A program made the position numbers and the translations under genes. This document shows positions 25,101-35,718 of a stretch of 64,000 bases of DNA, one piece after another. Source of the DNA: Gnetum montanum. Taxonomy: Eukaryota > Streptophyta > Gnetopsida > Gnetales > Gnetaceae. Every line of letters begins with the position of its first letter. The first letter of the stretch is position 1. The notes below the pieces were generated by a model. It saw only the letters and a list, made by a program, of their open reading frames with translations, searched no databases and was not told the DNA's origin. The stretch is from the NCBI GenBank assembly GCA_015680685.1, contig MNCI01029388.1, positions 543,265 to 607,264 of the forward strand. Direction: 5' to 3'.

Positions 25101-28100
25101 TTCAAGAATTGGTTGAATGTAGTATGAAACACAAAACCTGGTCAGATCATCAACAGAGCTCATAAGAGGGACAACTGCAGCCAGCAAATTATCTGTATAG
25201 TTGAAGTGTGGAATGGCTTCTAGCAGAATACACATGCATTGAATAGCAATTTGCTTAAACGAAGACTCTTTCACAAGGGAAATTAGAGTCCGCAGATACC
25301 TCTGTACATCAAAAAATAAGGCTCATCAAAAGAGCATTTATATTTTGACAGAACGCATTCACAAGTTTAGCAACATCATCATAAACGTAGATTATAAGAA
25401 CATTCTGCAAAAGTTATTAATCTCCCTTAAAATAAAGATTTTATTTAATGCTCTACTGCTGAGGAATTCAGTTCAAGTAAAATTCCCATACCCCAAAAAT
25501 TCCCAGAATGGAAATGCATTTCCATAACAGTACAATAGCAATGTGAACTTTTTTTTAATTTTATTTTATTTTTTAATTTCTTTTATTATTAAGGAACGTT
25601 TCCAAAATATGGGAAACAATCCTAACAAATGTTTAAAATACAGACATAAACTTCATTAATTTTAAAACTAGCTTACTTATATATTTATAATATATATCTA
25701 TAATTTGGCCAAGAGGATCTTGCAAAAACTGAGTTGAGATTCTATCTATTCCATATCAATTTTGGTCAGATCACTGTGATTACATGATGAGAAGGATAAC
25801 TAATTTTAAGTTTGGCAATAAATATTGGGCTGCCTGAATTCTTGCAGATTGTTTTTTTCTATGCATGCTTCCCTTGCCCATGGATGCTTTCCTTGTCCTT
25901 CTGAATTTTATTCCTTGTGCATTGTAATATGAAGACATAAACATAGAAGCCGTGGATTCACTTGGAGCAAATATGTTAGCATCATGGAGAGAATATTATT
26001 TAACATTACTTATAGGCTCTCCCTGCAGTGTTATGTATAGAATATTATTTAGTGTTACCAATAAGTTACCCTAAGCATTATGGACAGAATATTATTTAGT
26101 GTTACCAATCTATGATTGGCAGTTGGCCTCTCAGCCAAAAAAAGTTAAAATTTAAAATTTTTAATTCATCCTAATGTTTAAAACAACGTCACTTAAAAGG
26201 TATAATTTCTAAATCCAAGCATATACCATAAGTTAAGTTTAAACTTGCAACCTAATAGTTGATAAACATGATACTAGTTTACCTATATATTTATGATACA
26301 TATCTATTATTTGAACAGAAGAATCTTTTTCTTTTTCAAATTAATGAAATCCTAAAATTGATTCACTAAGAATTGATTGTCATGTTGAAAAAAAAATCAA
26401 AACCAGTGTTAAATAATTCTTGCCATGGAAGTTGTTGAGCCTTAAATTTTGTGTTGGCAATTGGCTGTGCCATCACATACCCATGATAATTTCTGTGAAA
26501 ATGTTCATCTCTTGGCCCAGCATCATTGGCCAAGCCATTACATAGCCATAATAATTCCTGTGAAAAAGTTCATCTCTTGGACCACTGTTATAACAATAAT
26601 TATTTATTTTTGTGACAAAGTTCAGCCAATACATACCCATAACAATTCCTGTGAAAAAATTCAATCTCTTGGCTTAGCATTATGACAATAATTATTTATT
26701 TTCCATGACAAAGTCCAGCCAACTGCTAGTTGGCCTCTTCGCCAAAATAAAATTTGAATAAATTCCTAAATTTTAAAATAGTTAAAACTTACAATAAAAG
26801 CATAATATTACAGTTTGTTTCTTACATCAAACATGTTTAACATAGAAAATGTCACCCAACTAAATACAAAAAGGGTAAATTTTACCCCATTCGGTATAAT
26901 ATTCAACTATATAGAAGCAAGAATTGATCTATAGGATCTTACAAAATTATCCTATTCCATGGTGGGAATTATTTAGAGATGAAGCACCCAAAGACCTGAC
27001 TTGCAAAAGCTCAAAACTAGGCTTCTCTCACAGGTTACTTCTGTTTCTAACTAATTTACTAAAAGTATTAATCCTAATAAGAATATTAAAATGGCCTTTG
27101 AAATTTTCTTTTTCAAATTTTTGATTTTGTACCCTGTTTTATGTTTTAGGTTGCCACATCTTCAGCCACTGAAATGAAATTCATTTGTTTATTGTGCAAA
27201 GAGAAGCAACCTAAATCTGCTAAAAAAAACAAAAGAAAAAGCCTTGAACCCTGCATAGCATGAAAAAACGGGAAGAAAGAGTTCCAAAGCTCTGCAGAAT
27301 GAGGATCTTAGCATTGTTGATAATGATTTAGTTGACACTGTACACAGATTTTGCTCTTTTGTCTTGATATTTTAAAGAATTGTTTAAAACTTAAATTTGT
27401 AATTGAAATTCAGATTCTAATTAGATGTTAAATTTTTTTATTTTCTGATTCATATTGATGTTTGAGCTTGCTATAATGACTTGCATATCAATATTCATAA
27501 CCTTGTGTTATCATTTAGTCATATAACTAAAATAATAAAATCAAATGTTATTGTGATAATTGTTTTGAGTTCTTTTTATTAGTTGTTATTTATCAACTTA
27601 CTGATTATCATGAATATGTAAACTATTTTTCAAATGTTCTTTCTATGCGCATTACTGCTTCAATCCCAACCAATTCAGTGAAAACACGCCACATCCGTTA
27701 GGCAATGCAGGAACCCAAATGAAGAATAGATTTAACGTATTGGAGAGGATATTACATCAAGAAGGACAATCTATTGCTCCACCATTAACATTATCCAAAA
27801 ATTCGGAAAATAGCCAGTAATAACAAGGCACTGAAAATGACTCATTAACTAAATTACAATCATTCATCGCATGTTAGGTTTTTGAAGAACCAGATTCAAA
27901 CTATTAAAGAATCCCCAAAATGTAAAAGGAAACCTTGACACTTGAGTCACTCAAATTATACAGCCTCTTAGTATCCTAAACAATATACTGCCAATAAAAT
28001 GATAGCTCACCAGGTGATTAGTTAGTTTATCAATCAATAAGTTTGTGACTGAGGTATTAAAACAGGCATAGAGGCACAAGTAAATTGGGGAGTAGGAAAA

Positions 28101-31100
28101 AATCACCAGGGTGTGCCAATAAATCCGAATGCACAATGTTAACAGTGAAAAGTTCAAAACAATATCACCTCACTAATGTTGCAAGTAAACAAACAGCACT
28201 ACCTCCAGGGAATTAAGCTCAGACTATGATGACAAAGAACAAATTATAAGCAAAATTTCTAACCTGATAATTCCGTAGTACTGTTGCTTCATAATTGCGT
28301 AATTTTTCAACTTCCTTTGAAGCCTTTGTTTGCAATTCCTTTTCTGTTGGAAGCCGTATTCGGTAGCTGTATGAACAATTTAAAAAGGAATAAGAAAATC
28401 ATTTCTAAACACACTACAAGTAGATGAAGACTCTAATGGTAAAAAAAAACATAAAATTAAGCTTTTATTTAATTATACTGATTTGAACACTAACGGTCAA
28501 CAGGCATTTCATTTATAAATTTAAAAAATGAAAAATGAAAAAAAAATGTTAAAGAAACATCTATACACAAAGCACATGTAAATAAGAGTATACACAGATA
28601 AATCATTGATGAGAAGCCAATAATACACCAAAGTTAGAAATAATATAGCATTTAAAAAAAACACGTCTAGCTTTCCTATGACACCAACAAACTTACCCAG
28701 GAATAATATCCTTGAAAACTGCTAATAAAGAAAGTAATGCCAATCTTCTGATTCTGACATCCTCATCATCACTACACATGACATATAATTCTTTCAATTT
28801 ACCAACGTTCTTTTCAGGATCAGCAAGTAAACTGGTTCCAATCTCTGCAATATATGCCTTCCGACTGGCGAACAATTCTTCCATGGATAGATCCTGTCTA
28901 AGCTTTTCCTACAACAAAAAGTACATTTCCAAAAATGTGAAAATGTATACCTCCATCCAAACCTTAACAATCAAGATTAAACCTATATTTGCATATAAAA
29001 TGTTACACAAGCCAATCTTTACAGCTTTCCTAAATCTATGGAAGCACGAACACATCATTTCAGCTGAAAATTCTTGACAAATAAATTAAAAATGAATAAA
29101 ATTATAAAAAGGTTTCTGATCCAATTCCCATTCACTTGCTAGAAGAAATTCAGAACAACTATACATTTCATAGTGAAAAATATGGAACAATCAACAATGA
29201 AACATGAAATTTGAGACCTGAAAAATTGCAACCACATTACCGATAATGTTGGTTATTGATGCTCTTGCAATAATAATAGCACGATACATAATTGGCTATT
29301 CATAAAAGCAATTTGCAGCAGCATACAAGAATAACTGGCATGATATAATATAATAATTGACAATTCACAATGGCTATTTACAGCAGCTTATAAGAAAATC
29401 TAACAAACAAGCATTGTTTGCCTTTAACAGCAACATTTCCACTTGAGATCAAAGTCACCTAACAAGGGAAGAAAGTTACCAGAACCCCTGCATTGACATC
29501 ATTGCTTTTAATATCTACTGCAGTTTCTTCTTTGGCCCCTGTCTTCGCCTTACGTTTTTCTTTCTTTAACTCCCTTCTTCGTTCGGCTTTTGTAAGCTTT
29601 TTTTTGGCTTCTGTTGGCTTATCTAATTTCACACTACTATCACCAAGGGTTCCCTCTTCATGTTTATGTAAAGCAGCATTAACATTTAAATCTGCAAACC
29701 CAATAACACTGTTAGAGAGACAAAATTATATGTGAAGAAATTACTTAATAGATAACAGACATCCATATTTTATAATTAACTTAAAGATGGTAGGAGATAT
29801 AAATATGACAATGTAAATTTCCATATCTTTGGCAAATGACCATTATAAAGGAATCATATAGTAGGTAATAAAAAACGTTGTGGAGTTTCCTAACCTTTTT
29901 CTAACAATGCAAATATGTTCTTGTAGTCCATCCAGAGGAGCAACTTAAAAAGAGACAATCACTCAAAATATCCAAAATGATGTCTAATCCAATAATACAC
30001 CAGATATGATTTTTCCCTCTTATTTTATTTAAATTTACTTATTAATGAAACCTCAAACACCCTCAGTTCCTCAATAAAATTTGATCACCATTTAGGTCAG
30101 CATGATTTTTGAAGATTTACTTTGTTTTGGTGTTATGTGCATGATTTATATTCCATATGATACTACAAAGCTTCACCTTTCTGCCTTCAATATTCAAAAA
30201 TTAAAATTACAAAAAAATATTAATACTATATTATTATAATTTTTTATATGTTTACAAGTCATGTGTGCTACTTCTATGTTTGTGCACGTTGCCATAACTT
30301 TTCATTACCGTAAATGATAGCCCGACTACCATAGGTACCAATGTTTTCTAAATATTTACAAATTTCATTTCCAATCAAGAACTGAGAAAATCATTAACAT
30401 CCAATGTCTCTCAGTTTATGCTGCATTGCATGTATCCCATTCCTAGCAACTATGGTTAAATATTAAAGAGAAGCTTCTTACCCACACAACATGTAACCGC
30501 CTATGGCTATGTCAATAACTGTATCAAAATATCACTAATTCGTGCATCATGCCACACCAGAAATACTGCAATAATATAAGCAACCTTCTCTGCTCTCATT
30601 TCTGCTCTAATGCCAGTGACAGGTGGGCCAAGTGGTTAACTTATTGGCTTGTTAGGCCCGAGGTGCCCAGTTCTAGTCATAATTGAGGCATCATTATATT
30701 TCTCTATAATTCTTCTAATGTATGTGGTTCCTTCTTTGTGTGTACTTGTGGTCAAACTATTTCGGTTCCTGCACCCCTCTCTCATTTCTGCTCTAACGGT
30801 TACTAGCAGACTAAAAACACTTTTAGATAAAATGCAACGGCATCAACCTGAAGAATCTTCAAAACTAAATACTGTAACATCAATAAGAACATGGCCTTCA
30901 AAAGCCTTACGTATTTTAGATGTAAATGCAACATCATAAGGCATTGTTTTTCCCTTCATTTCACCTCCTGTTGCTATTATGAAAGCTCTTTGGAGGACGG
31001 TGGAATCAATAATGTGAACGCATAATGAAAGATTCAACGAAAGCACGTCAATCAACTCATAACAGGTCTAACTCTCAGTTTCAAGCCAAACAATTTTATG

Positions 31101-31666
31101 TGAACAAGATTAAGATTCTGAATCATAAAATATTTAAAGTTTGATAACATTTCCTGTTAAGCTAAGGCATGGTATAAATAGCATTTACAGATAAAATTTC
31201 CAAAGAAAAAAAAACAAACAAACAAACAAACATTGTGAGTAAAAGGAACCTGTTTTGTAACGGAGCTCCCCGGATAATGTCTTGATAGGCAGCACAGAAG
31301 CAGGATCCAGAGAAAGACGGGCGCTCTTTTCCTTTTCTTCTTTCTCAAGGCGGCTCTTTTTCACCCGTTTCTCAAAGTAGGACTCCAAACCTTCCTCTGC
31401 GTCGTCGTTTAACCCTATCACATGCCTGCAAACGATAAAAATCATCGGATTAAAATGTGTCAAGTTGCTTGTTAAACCCGTGGCTTCAACAAAACATACT
31501 TGGTGATTTTTTCGGTATCGAGGCTGTTAAGAAATCCTGCGTAAAGCTTGTTCCTGCGTACGAATTCAACATCCTCATCTGATACTTGGATTTCTGCCTC
31601 GGCCGCTTCCGCAGGGAGCAACGGAGGCTTAATTTTAGCATTTTTCTTGTTCTCTCGCCTGCTCAT
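19101..31666 (-). CDS. NOC3: nucleolar complex protein 3 (NOC3), 13 exons
   Basis: Exons on the minus strand: 31666-31500, 31425-31250, 29691-29480, 28908-28697, 28366-28264, 25301-25138, 25048-24910, 24666-24514, 24421-24285, 24196-23867, 23745-23603, 23263-23166, 19580-19101. All junctions are GT-AG and phases agree, giving 837 codons and a TAG/TAA-free frame; plant NOC3 proteins are of similar length. The protein starts MSRRENKKNAKIKPP and is lysine-rich to about residue 185 (KKLTKAERRRELKKEKRKAK), a likely nucleolar signal. Residues 186-290 hold the NOC3 domain (ALLSLLAVFKDIIPGYRIR across exons 4-5). Exon 6 gives LLEAIPHFNYTDNLLAAVV. Exons 10-13 form the CBF/Mak21-type domain, with SGALSSILWEMALLSNHYHP. 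In yeast NOC3 works with NOC2 in 60S pre-ribosome maturation and export and also in replication licensing. The gene appears intact. Exon 9's acceptor has a weak pyrimidine tract and is the least certain junction. Confidence 0.93.
22003..22178. repeat. 44-bp tandem repeat, four units, in NOC3 intron 12
   Basis: Units start at 22003, 22047, 22091 and 22135, exactly 44 bases apart. Each begins GGGATTCT, GGGATCTT or AAGATTTC, then ATCCC or close, then a CA(G)ACT/GAG(T/C)TCCA patch. Units have diverged by substitution with no length change. Confidence 0.85.
22689..22840 (+). repeat. tRNA-derived SINE-like element in NOC3 intron 12
   Basis: Begins GAGGTGTGACCTGTTGGTTA, an A-box-like start, followed about 45 bases on by AGTCACATGTACGATCTT, a B-box-like block. 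The body continues CTGAACTGGTCCAACAGATC. A related tail (TGGTCCAATAGATCCAAGAG) occurs near 14709. No clear target-site duplication was seen, so limits are approximate. Confidence 0.5.
23319..23358. repeat. TA/GA microsatellite in NOC3 intron 11
   Basis: Short TA run followed by about 14 GA units with one GC interruption, 55 bases or more from the nearest exon. Confidence 0.95.
25600..26800. repeat. dispersed repeat R2, copy 2, with internal tandem units, in NOC3 intron 5
   Basis: Matches 14460-15480 in order and direction (see that entry). Between 26455 and 26730 there are three to four imperfect units built on TGTGAAAAAGTTCATCTCTTGG and CATACCCATAA. A second small repetition, AGAATATTATTTA(G/A)TGTTACC, occurs at about 25990-26110. 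This repeat accounts for a large part of the 2,962-bp intron. Confidence 0.5.
30611..30778 (+). mobile_element. tRNA-derived SINE (family X) in NOC3 intron 2
   Basis: A 168-bp insertion flanked by a perfect 18-bp direct repeat, CTCTCATTTCTGCTCTAA, at 30593-30610 and 30779-30796. Inside, the head GGTGGGCCAAGTGGTTAAC is an A-box-like tRNA start and GCCCAGTTCTAGTCA a B-box-like block. The body ATCATTATATTTCTCTATAA and the tail GTGTACTTGTGGTCAAACTA match SINE copies at 46375-47663. It lies antisense to NOC3 transcription and away from splice sites. Confidence 0.85.
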
Positions 31667-31984
31667 ATTTGCTTGAGAGATTCTAGGAGGAGTTAAGCAC
31701 TAAAATACTTGCCGATTTCCAAGCTGAAACCAGGCTCACGCCAATTTTCGTTCCTCCACCTGATTATACCAAAATCTCCACTGCATCTATGCTGCTGAGA
31801 AAGATCAGTGTTAAGGTCTAGGTTTTTACCTAAAATGTGCATGAGCACTGTGCCGAACAGCAAAACGTGGCAGCAAGCCGTCGAGGTACGTGCAGTAACT
31901 GTTACGTTTATGCTTAGCGTTAGTAAATTGAACAAAATTTATCGCGGGTTTTGGCTTTCGTATCCTATAGAAGTGCAAATTGTT

Positions 31985-32930
31985 TTTGGGCTTTTTGGGG
32001 GCGGGGGGGCGGGGGGGTGTCGGACCCCGAAAAGAAGTTTTATTGAGATTAAAGGTGCATCAATTACAACAACTTGAATAAGTCATAGGGTTAAGGGAAG
32101 GGGAAAACTGAGAGCATCGTGAATGACACTCGGGAAACACCTTAGAAATAAACTAGTATTAGAGGAGGTACCCCAAGCTGGGGCACAACCAAATGTTCGC
32201 ACAGACTAGCTTTTTACAAAATAGAATGACATAGAATTAGATGAGGCAAANNNNNNNNNNNNNNNNNNNNNNNNNNNNNNNNNNNNNNNNNNNNNNNNNN
32301 NNNNNNNNNNNNNNNNNNNNNNNNNNNNNNNNNNNNNNNNNNNNNNNNNNNNNNNNNNNNNNNNNNNNNNNNNNNNNNNNNNNNNNNNNNNNNNNNNNNN
32401 NNNNNNNNNNNNNNNNNNNNNNNNNNNNNNNNNNNNNNNNNNNNNNNNNNNNNNNNNNNNNNNNNNNNNNNNNNNNNNNNNNNNNNNNNNNNNNNNNNNN
32501 NNNNNNNNNNNNNNNNNNNNNNNNNNNNNNNNNNNNNNNNNNNNNNNNNNNNNNNNNNNNNNNNNNNNNNNNNNNNNNNNNNNNNNNNNNNNNNNNNNNN
32601 NNNNNNNNNNNNNNNNNNNNNNNNNNNNNNNNNNNNNNNNNNNNNNNNNNNNNNNNNNNNNNNNNNNNNNNNNNNNNNNNNNNNNNNNNNNNNNNNNNNN
32701 NNNNNNNNNNNNNNNNNNNNNNNNNNNNNNNNNNNNNNNNNNNNNNNNNNNNNNNNNNNNNNNNNNNNNNNNNNNNNNNNAACTAGGCAATGTTTCATTG
32801 CAGCCAACTCCCCATACAAAGTGTTAAACTCGACCCCTGAAATCCAACGACTAGCCAGCCTAAGACAATTCAAGGAAATGAGAATTAGTAACTCGCGTCA
32901 CCTGAGGGAGGGGCCGCCGGAACTAAAAGA
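31985..32930 (-). other. possible retro-sequence around the assembly gap
   Basis: Read on the minus strand, 32090-31985 contains CTCAATAAAACTTCTTTTCG and then a C-rich run (31994-32018), resembling the 3' end of a transcript. On the other side of the gap, 32781-32873 reads RWISGVEFNTLYGELAAMKH in an open minus frame. Higher GC than its surroundings. It could be the ends of one inserted retro-element, but the middle is missing and I recognise no domain. Confidence 0.2.
32251..32780. other. assembly gap (530 N)
   Basis: Run of N. Predicted frames of 181-219 codons across it are artefacts. Single N bases also occur at 37649, 38419 and 43421. Confidence 0.99.
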
Positions 32931-33476
32931 GTTTGGGATATTATATAATTTGGGGTGGTTGTTTGAACGAGAAACTATTTTATTTTTTTGGTTAATAATA
33001 TTTAGCGTTAAAACAACAACATCATTATCATGACCTTTTCCCAACAAAATAGGGTTGGCTAATTTAGCCTTAAAACATAGTGAAATAAAAACTTTATACC
33101 TCAAAACACTATTAAATAAGGATTTTTTTTAGAGTGTTGGACTCAAAAAAACCATTTATAAAAAAAATATGCTTAATCATTGAGTAGAATGACCAATAAA
33201 CAACATAGAAATGAATAAATTTTGAATTTTAAAGATGTTTACTCAAGTCAATAGTCTTAACTTTCCAATTTTAGAGATGTTTACTCGAGTTAACAATCTT
33301 ACAATAGATGCTCTAAGAAAACAATAAAAGAAAATTAATTATTGATAGGCATGATGGTCTTAGTTCTAATAACAATTTACATCATTTTTACTATATATGC
33401 TTAAACTTACAATAGCGAAGGGATTCAATGTAGCAATAAAACGCTTTGGCAAAATACAATCTTTTGTAGGTGAGAG
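32931..33476. other. no gene recognised
   Basis: AT-rich spacer between the gap-associated sequence and LTR D. Two copies of GATGTTTACTC(A/G)AGT(C/T)AA occur at 33233 and 33276, a small local repeat. Confidence 0.5.
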
Positions 33477-34349
33477 TGGTGGAGTCGTCTAACACCTAAG
33501 CATACAAGATACAAGTGTTCACACGTATCCCAATCATAATCCATGGACGAGGCAATGTGAATATGCTAGCAATTGGTTAATGTTTAGGATCGTTGTCTTC
33601 CCACGTGAAGCTAGTATAATCAATGTGTATTGTTTTAGCTCTCAATGAGGTGTATCATAAGTTGATGTTGGTAGGCCATAACTCCTAGCTACAATGGTAA
33701 AGTGTGAAAATAGTGCTAAGTCTAAAGAAAATAGTAAAATAATCTACTCTAGCATAGAGCGATGCGCATCTATTCCTAGCTTGTTGTACACAGTTGAGGC
33801 TCATGTAACCGTTTTCAAGATTACCAAGTGAGTTCATTACTGAGCGAATCAAGTGAAACCACCACTAGGTTACCAAACAATCACACTTAATGCATGAAAC
33901 TAGTCGTACTCAGTTCGCTTTACTAATGAACAAAGAAAGTAAAGTACTTAGAAATGCAACTGATTAAACTAGAAAAATAGTAAGAATTATGCTAAGTAAA
34001 ATAATAAAGCTAAGTGGATGATGCAATGATGGAAAGCAATCTTGATATTTATTTTCATCATGAACTATGCCCAAGTACACTTCACTCAAATAAAGACTTC
34101 GAACAACTGCTCAACATCAGGCATTCATTCTCTATCGCTAAACTACGAAAACAAACTACAAGAGTCTACCTATGGTTGGAATGAAAAGTTGTTTAGGCTA
34201 TGCACCTAAGTTTTGTATTTATAGGCCTACACGTGTCCGTGATATCAGACATTTGACATCATAGCTTATGCCTTGATATCAAGGATCTGATATCGCGGCT
34301 CCAATATCAATTGTCCGATATCGTAGTTGGTCAAAAACATGATTTATCA
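33477..34349 (-). repeat. LTR D, apparently solo
   Basis: On the minus strand it starts TGATAAATCATG at 34349, has several GATATC/GATATT words (34240-34322), a TATA box GCCTATAAATAC (about 34218-34229) and a body matching LTR E at 63490-64000 in order (words, TATA, CATCCACTTA, GAGTACGACT). The other end is about 33477 (TGGTGGAGTCGTCT, compare TGATGAGCGACT in B). No internal region adjoins either side, so it is probably a solo LTR. No clear 5-bp duplication remains. Confidence 0.65.
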
Positions 34350-34576
34350 ATAGAAGAGGAAAGTAAAAAAGTAAATGCTAGCACATAATGTCCATCATGA
34401 TTAACCTTACCGAGAGTGTTTTTTAAAGTCTCCCTATCAACAAAAAATGTCATCTTTGGGTAGACATTAGTCTTTTTAAATATCTTATGTGCTAATTGTT
34501 TGAATTGATCAATACTTTGTGTAGTAAAAATAAAAGTATTCACAAAAGTTGTTATCTTCTCCAGTTTCTTTATTAC
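34350..34576. repeat. repeat R1, left part, interrupted by element B
   Basis: Ends AAAAGTATTCACAAAAGTTG...TTCTTTATTAC right at the LTR of element B and matches 10325-10365. Continues beyond element B at 44798. Confidence 0.6.
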
Positions 34577-35479
34577 TAATGAGCAGCTAGGTACCCCTAC
34601 TCCCAGCCATGTGAATCATAGGCGTTCACACACGACTCGGTCGAATTTCGTAGACTGTGAGCACTTAACATACACCAGACTCTAACCGGTGAAACCTTGG
34701 GTTAGAACGGTCGTTGTCCTCCTAATCTCACTTGTGAGGTTCTGTTTATGATGGTTAAGTGAGACTAAGGCTAATGATTTTTGTAGCTTTTTACTTATCT
34801 TTTGGCGGCTAATTAAGGTATGAAAGGTAAGGAATAAACTATTATCTAATCTATAATTATCCTAGCTTGTATCCTAACTATTCCTAGCATAAGTATCCGA
34901 TCCCATCTTCCGAGCACATTCTGGGCATCTCCTAACACTTCTGGGTTACCAGACGTTAAGCGTCACTAGGTTTACCAAGTGTTTGATTTACGTTCGAGAT
35001 GGTTGTACTTATGGCCCTTACGAACTACAAGTGAGCGATAACGATTAAAATAACAATAACAGAAACTTAAGTAATTAACAAAGCATAAACATATTAAACT
35101 ACTGAATGCATAAAATAGCTAAGTCCAAATGCTGCAAGGAATGCTTGAATAGTTCATCTTTATTGTTGTCACGCCAATGGGCTCAAATACATCAACGCTC
35201 GAATAAAGAGCCGATCACTTTTCTTACACCTACTGCGAGCACTTGGAAAATATTCTATCTCCTGCGAGAACAAACTACAAGAGCTTCGCTACAAGTAACT
35301 GAAAGGTGCCTAAATGAGGCGGAAGGCCCTCTTATTTATAGGCCGAAATAGGCTCCGCGTAAACGAGGCTACGTTGACGCATGGAAGGCTACGTCAACGA
35401 GCCCGCGTCAACACGGTCGTGTATACGCAGCCCCGTATACGTAACCTAGTCGATGCATCGACTCAAAGACACTTCATCA
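34577..35479 (-). repeat. 3' LTR of element B
   Basis: 903 bp, ends TAATGAG (TGATGAG in its partner) and TTCATCA. The minus-strand TATA box is GCCTATAAATAAG at about 35330-35342, with an array of (C)GTATACG and GTTGACG words between it and the LTR start. Confidence 0.9.
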
Positions 35480-35488
35480 TATCCCCAC
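35480..35488 (-). other. polypurine tract of element B
   Basis: Minus strand GTGGGGATA directly touching the 3' LTR. Element C has the equivalent GTGGGGGTA at 49947-49955. Confidence 0.75.
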
Positions 35489-35718
35489 GATTGAGTAAAA
35501 ACTCATCCTCGAGTTACTTTACAATTTGGAAGGTATGGATTCTTATTTACAACACACATAACTAAACACACACATGACACAACATGAATTTGACCAAGTG
35601 CCCGAGTTATAGAGGAGGAAAAATTACAAAAATGGTGGTGTTCAGAGACAAAATTGAACACCTCGCTGGTCCTGGAGCCTCTATTGTGTAGGATGATGCA
35701 CAAAATTGCTGTAGAAGA

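Noticed and set aside
30843-31055. Minus-strand frame in NOC3 intron 2 as an extra exon
   Set aside because: Exon 2 joins exon 3 directly in phase, and the sequence does not look like NOC3. It also adjoins the SINE.
32206-32873. Frames of 181-219 codons
   Set aside because: They consist almost wholly of N.
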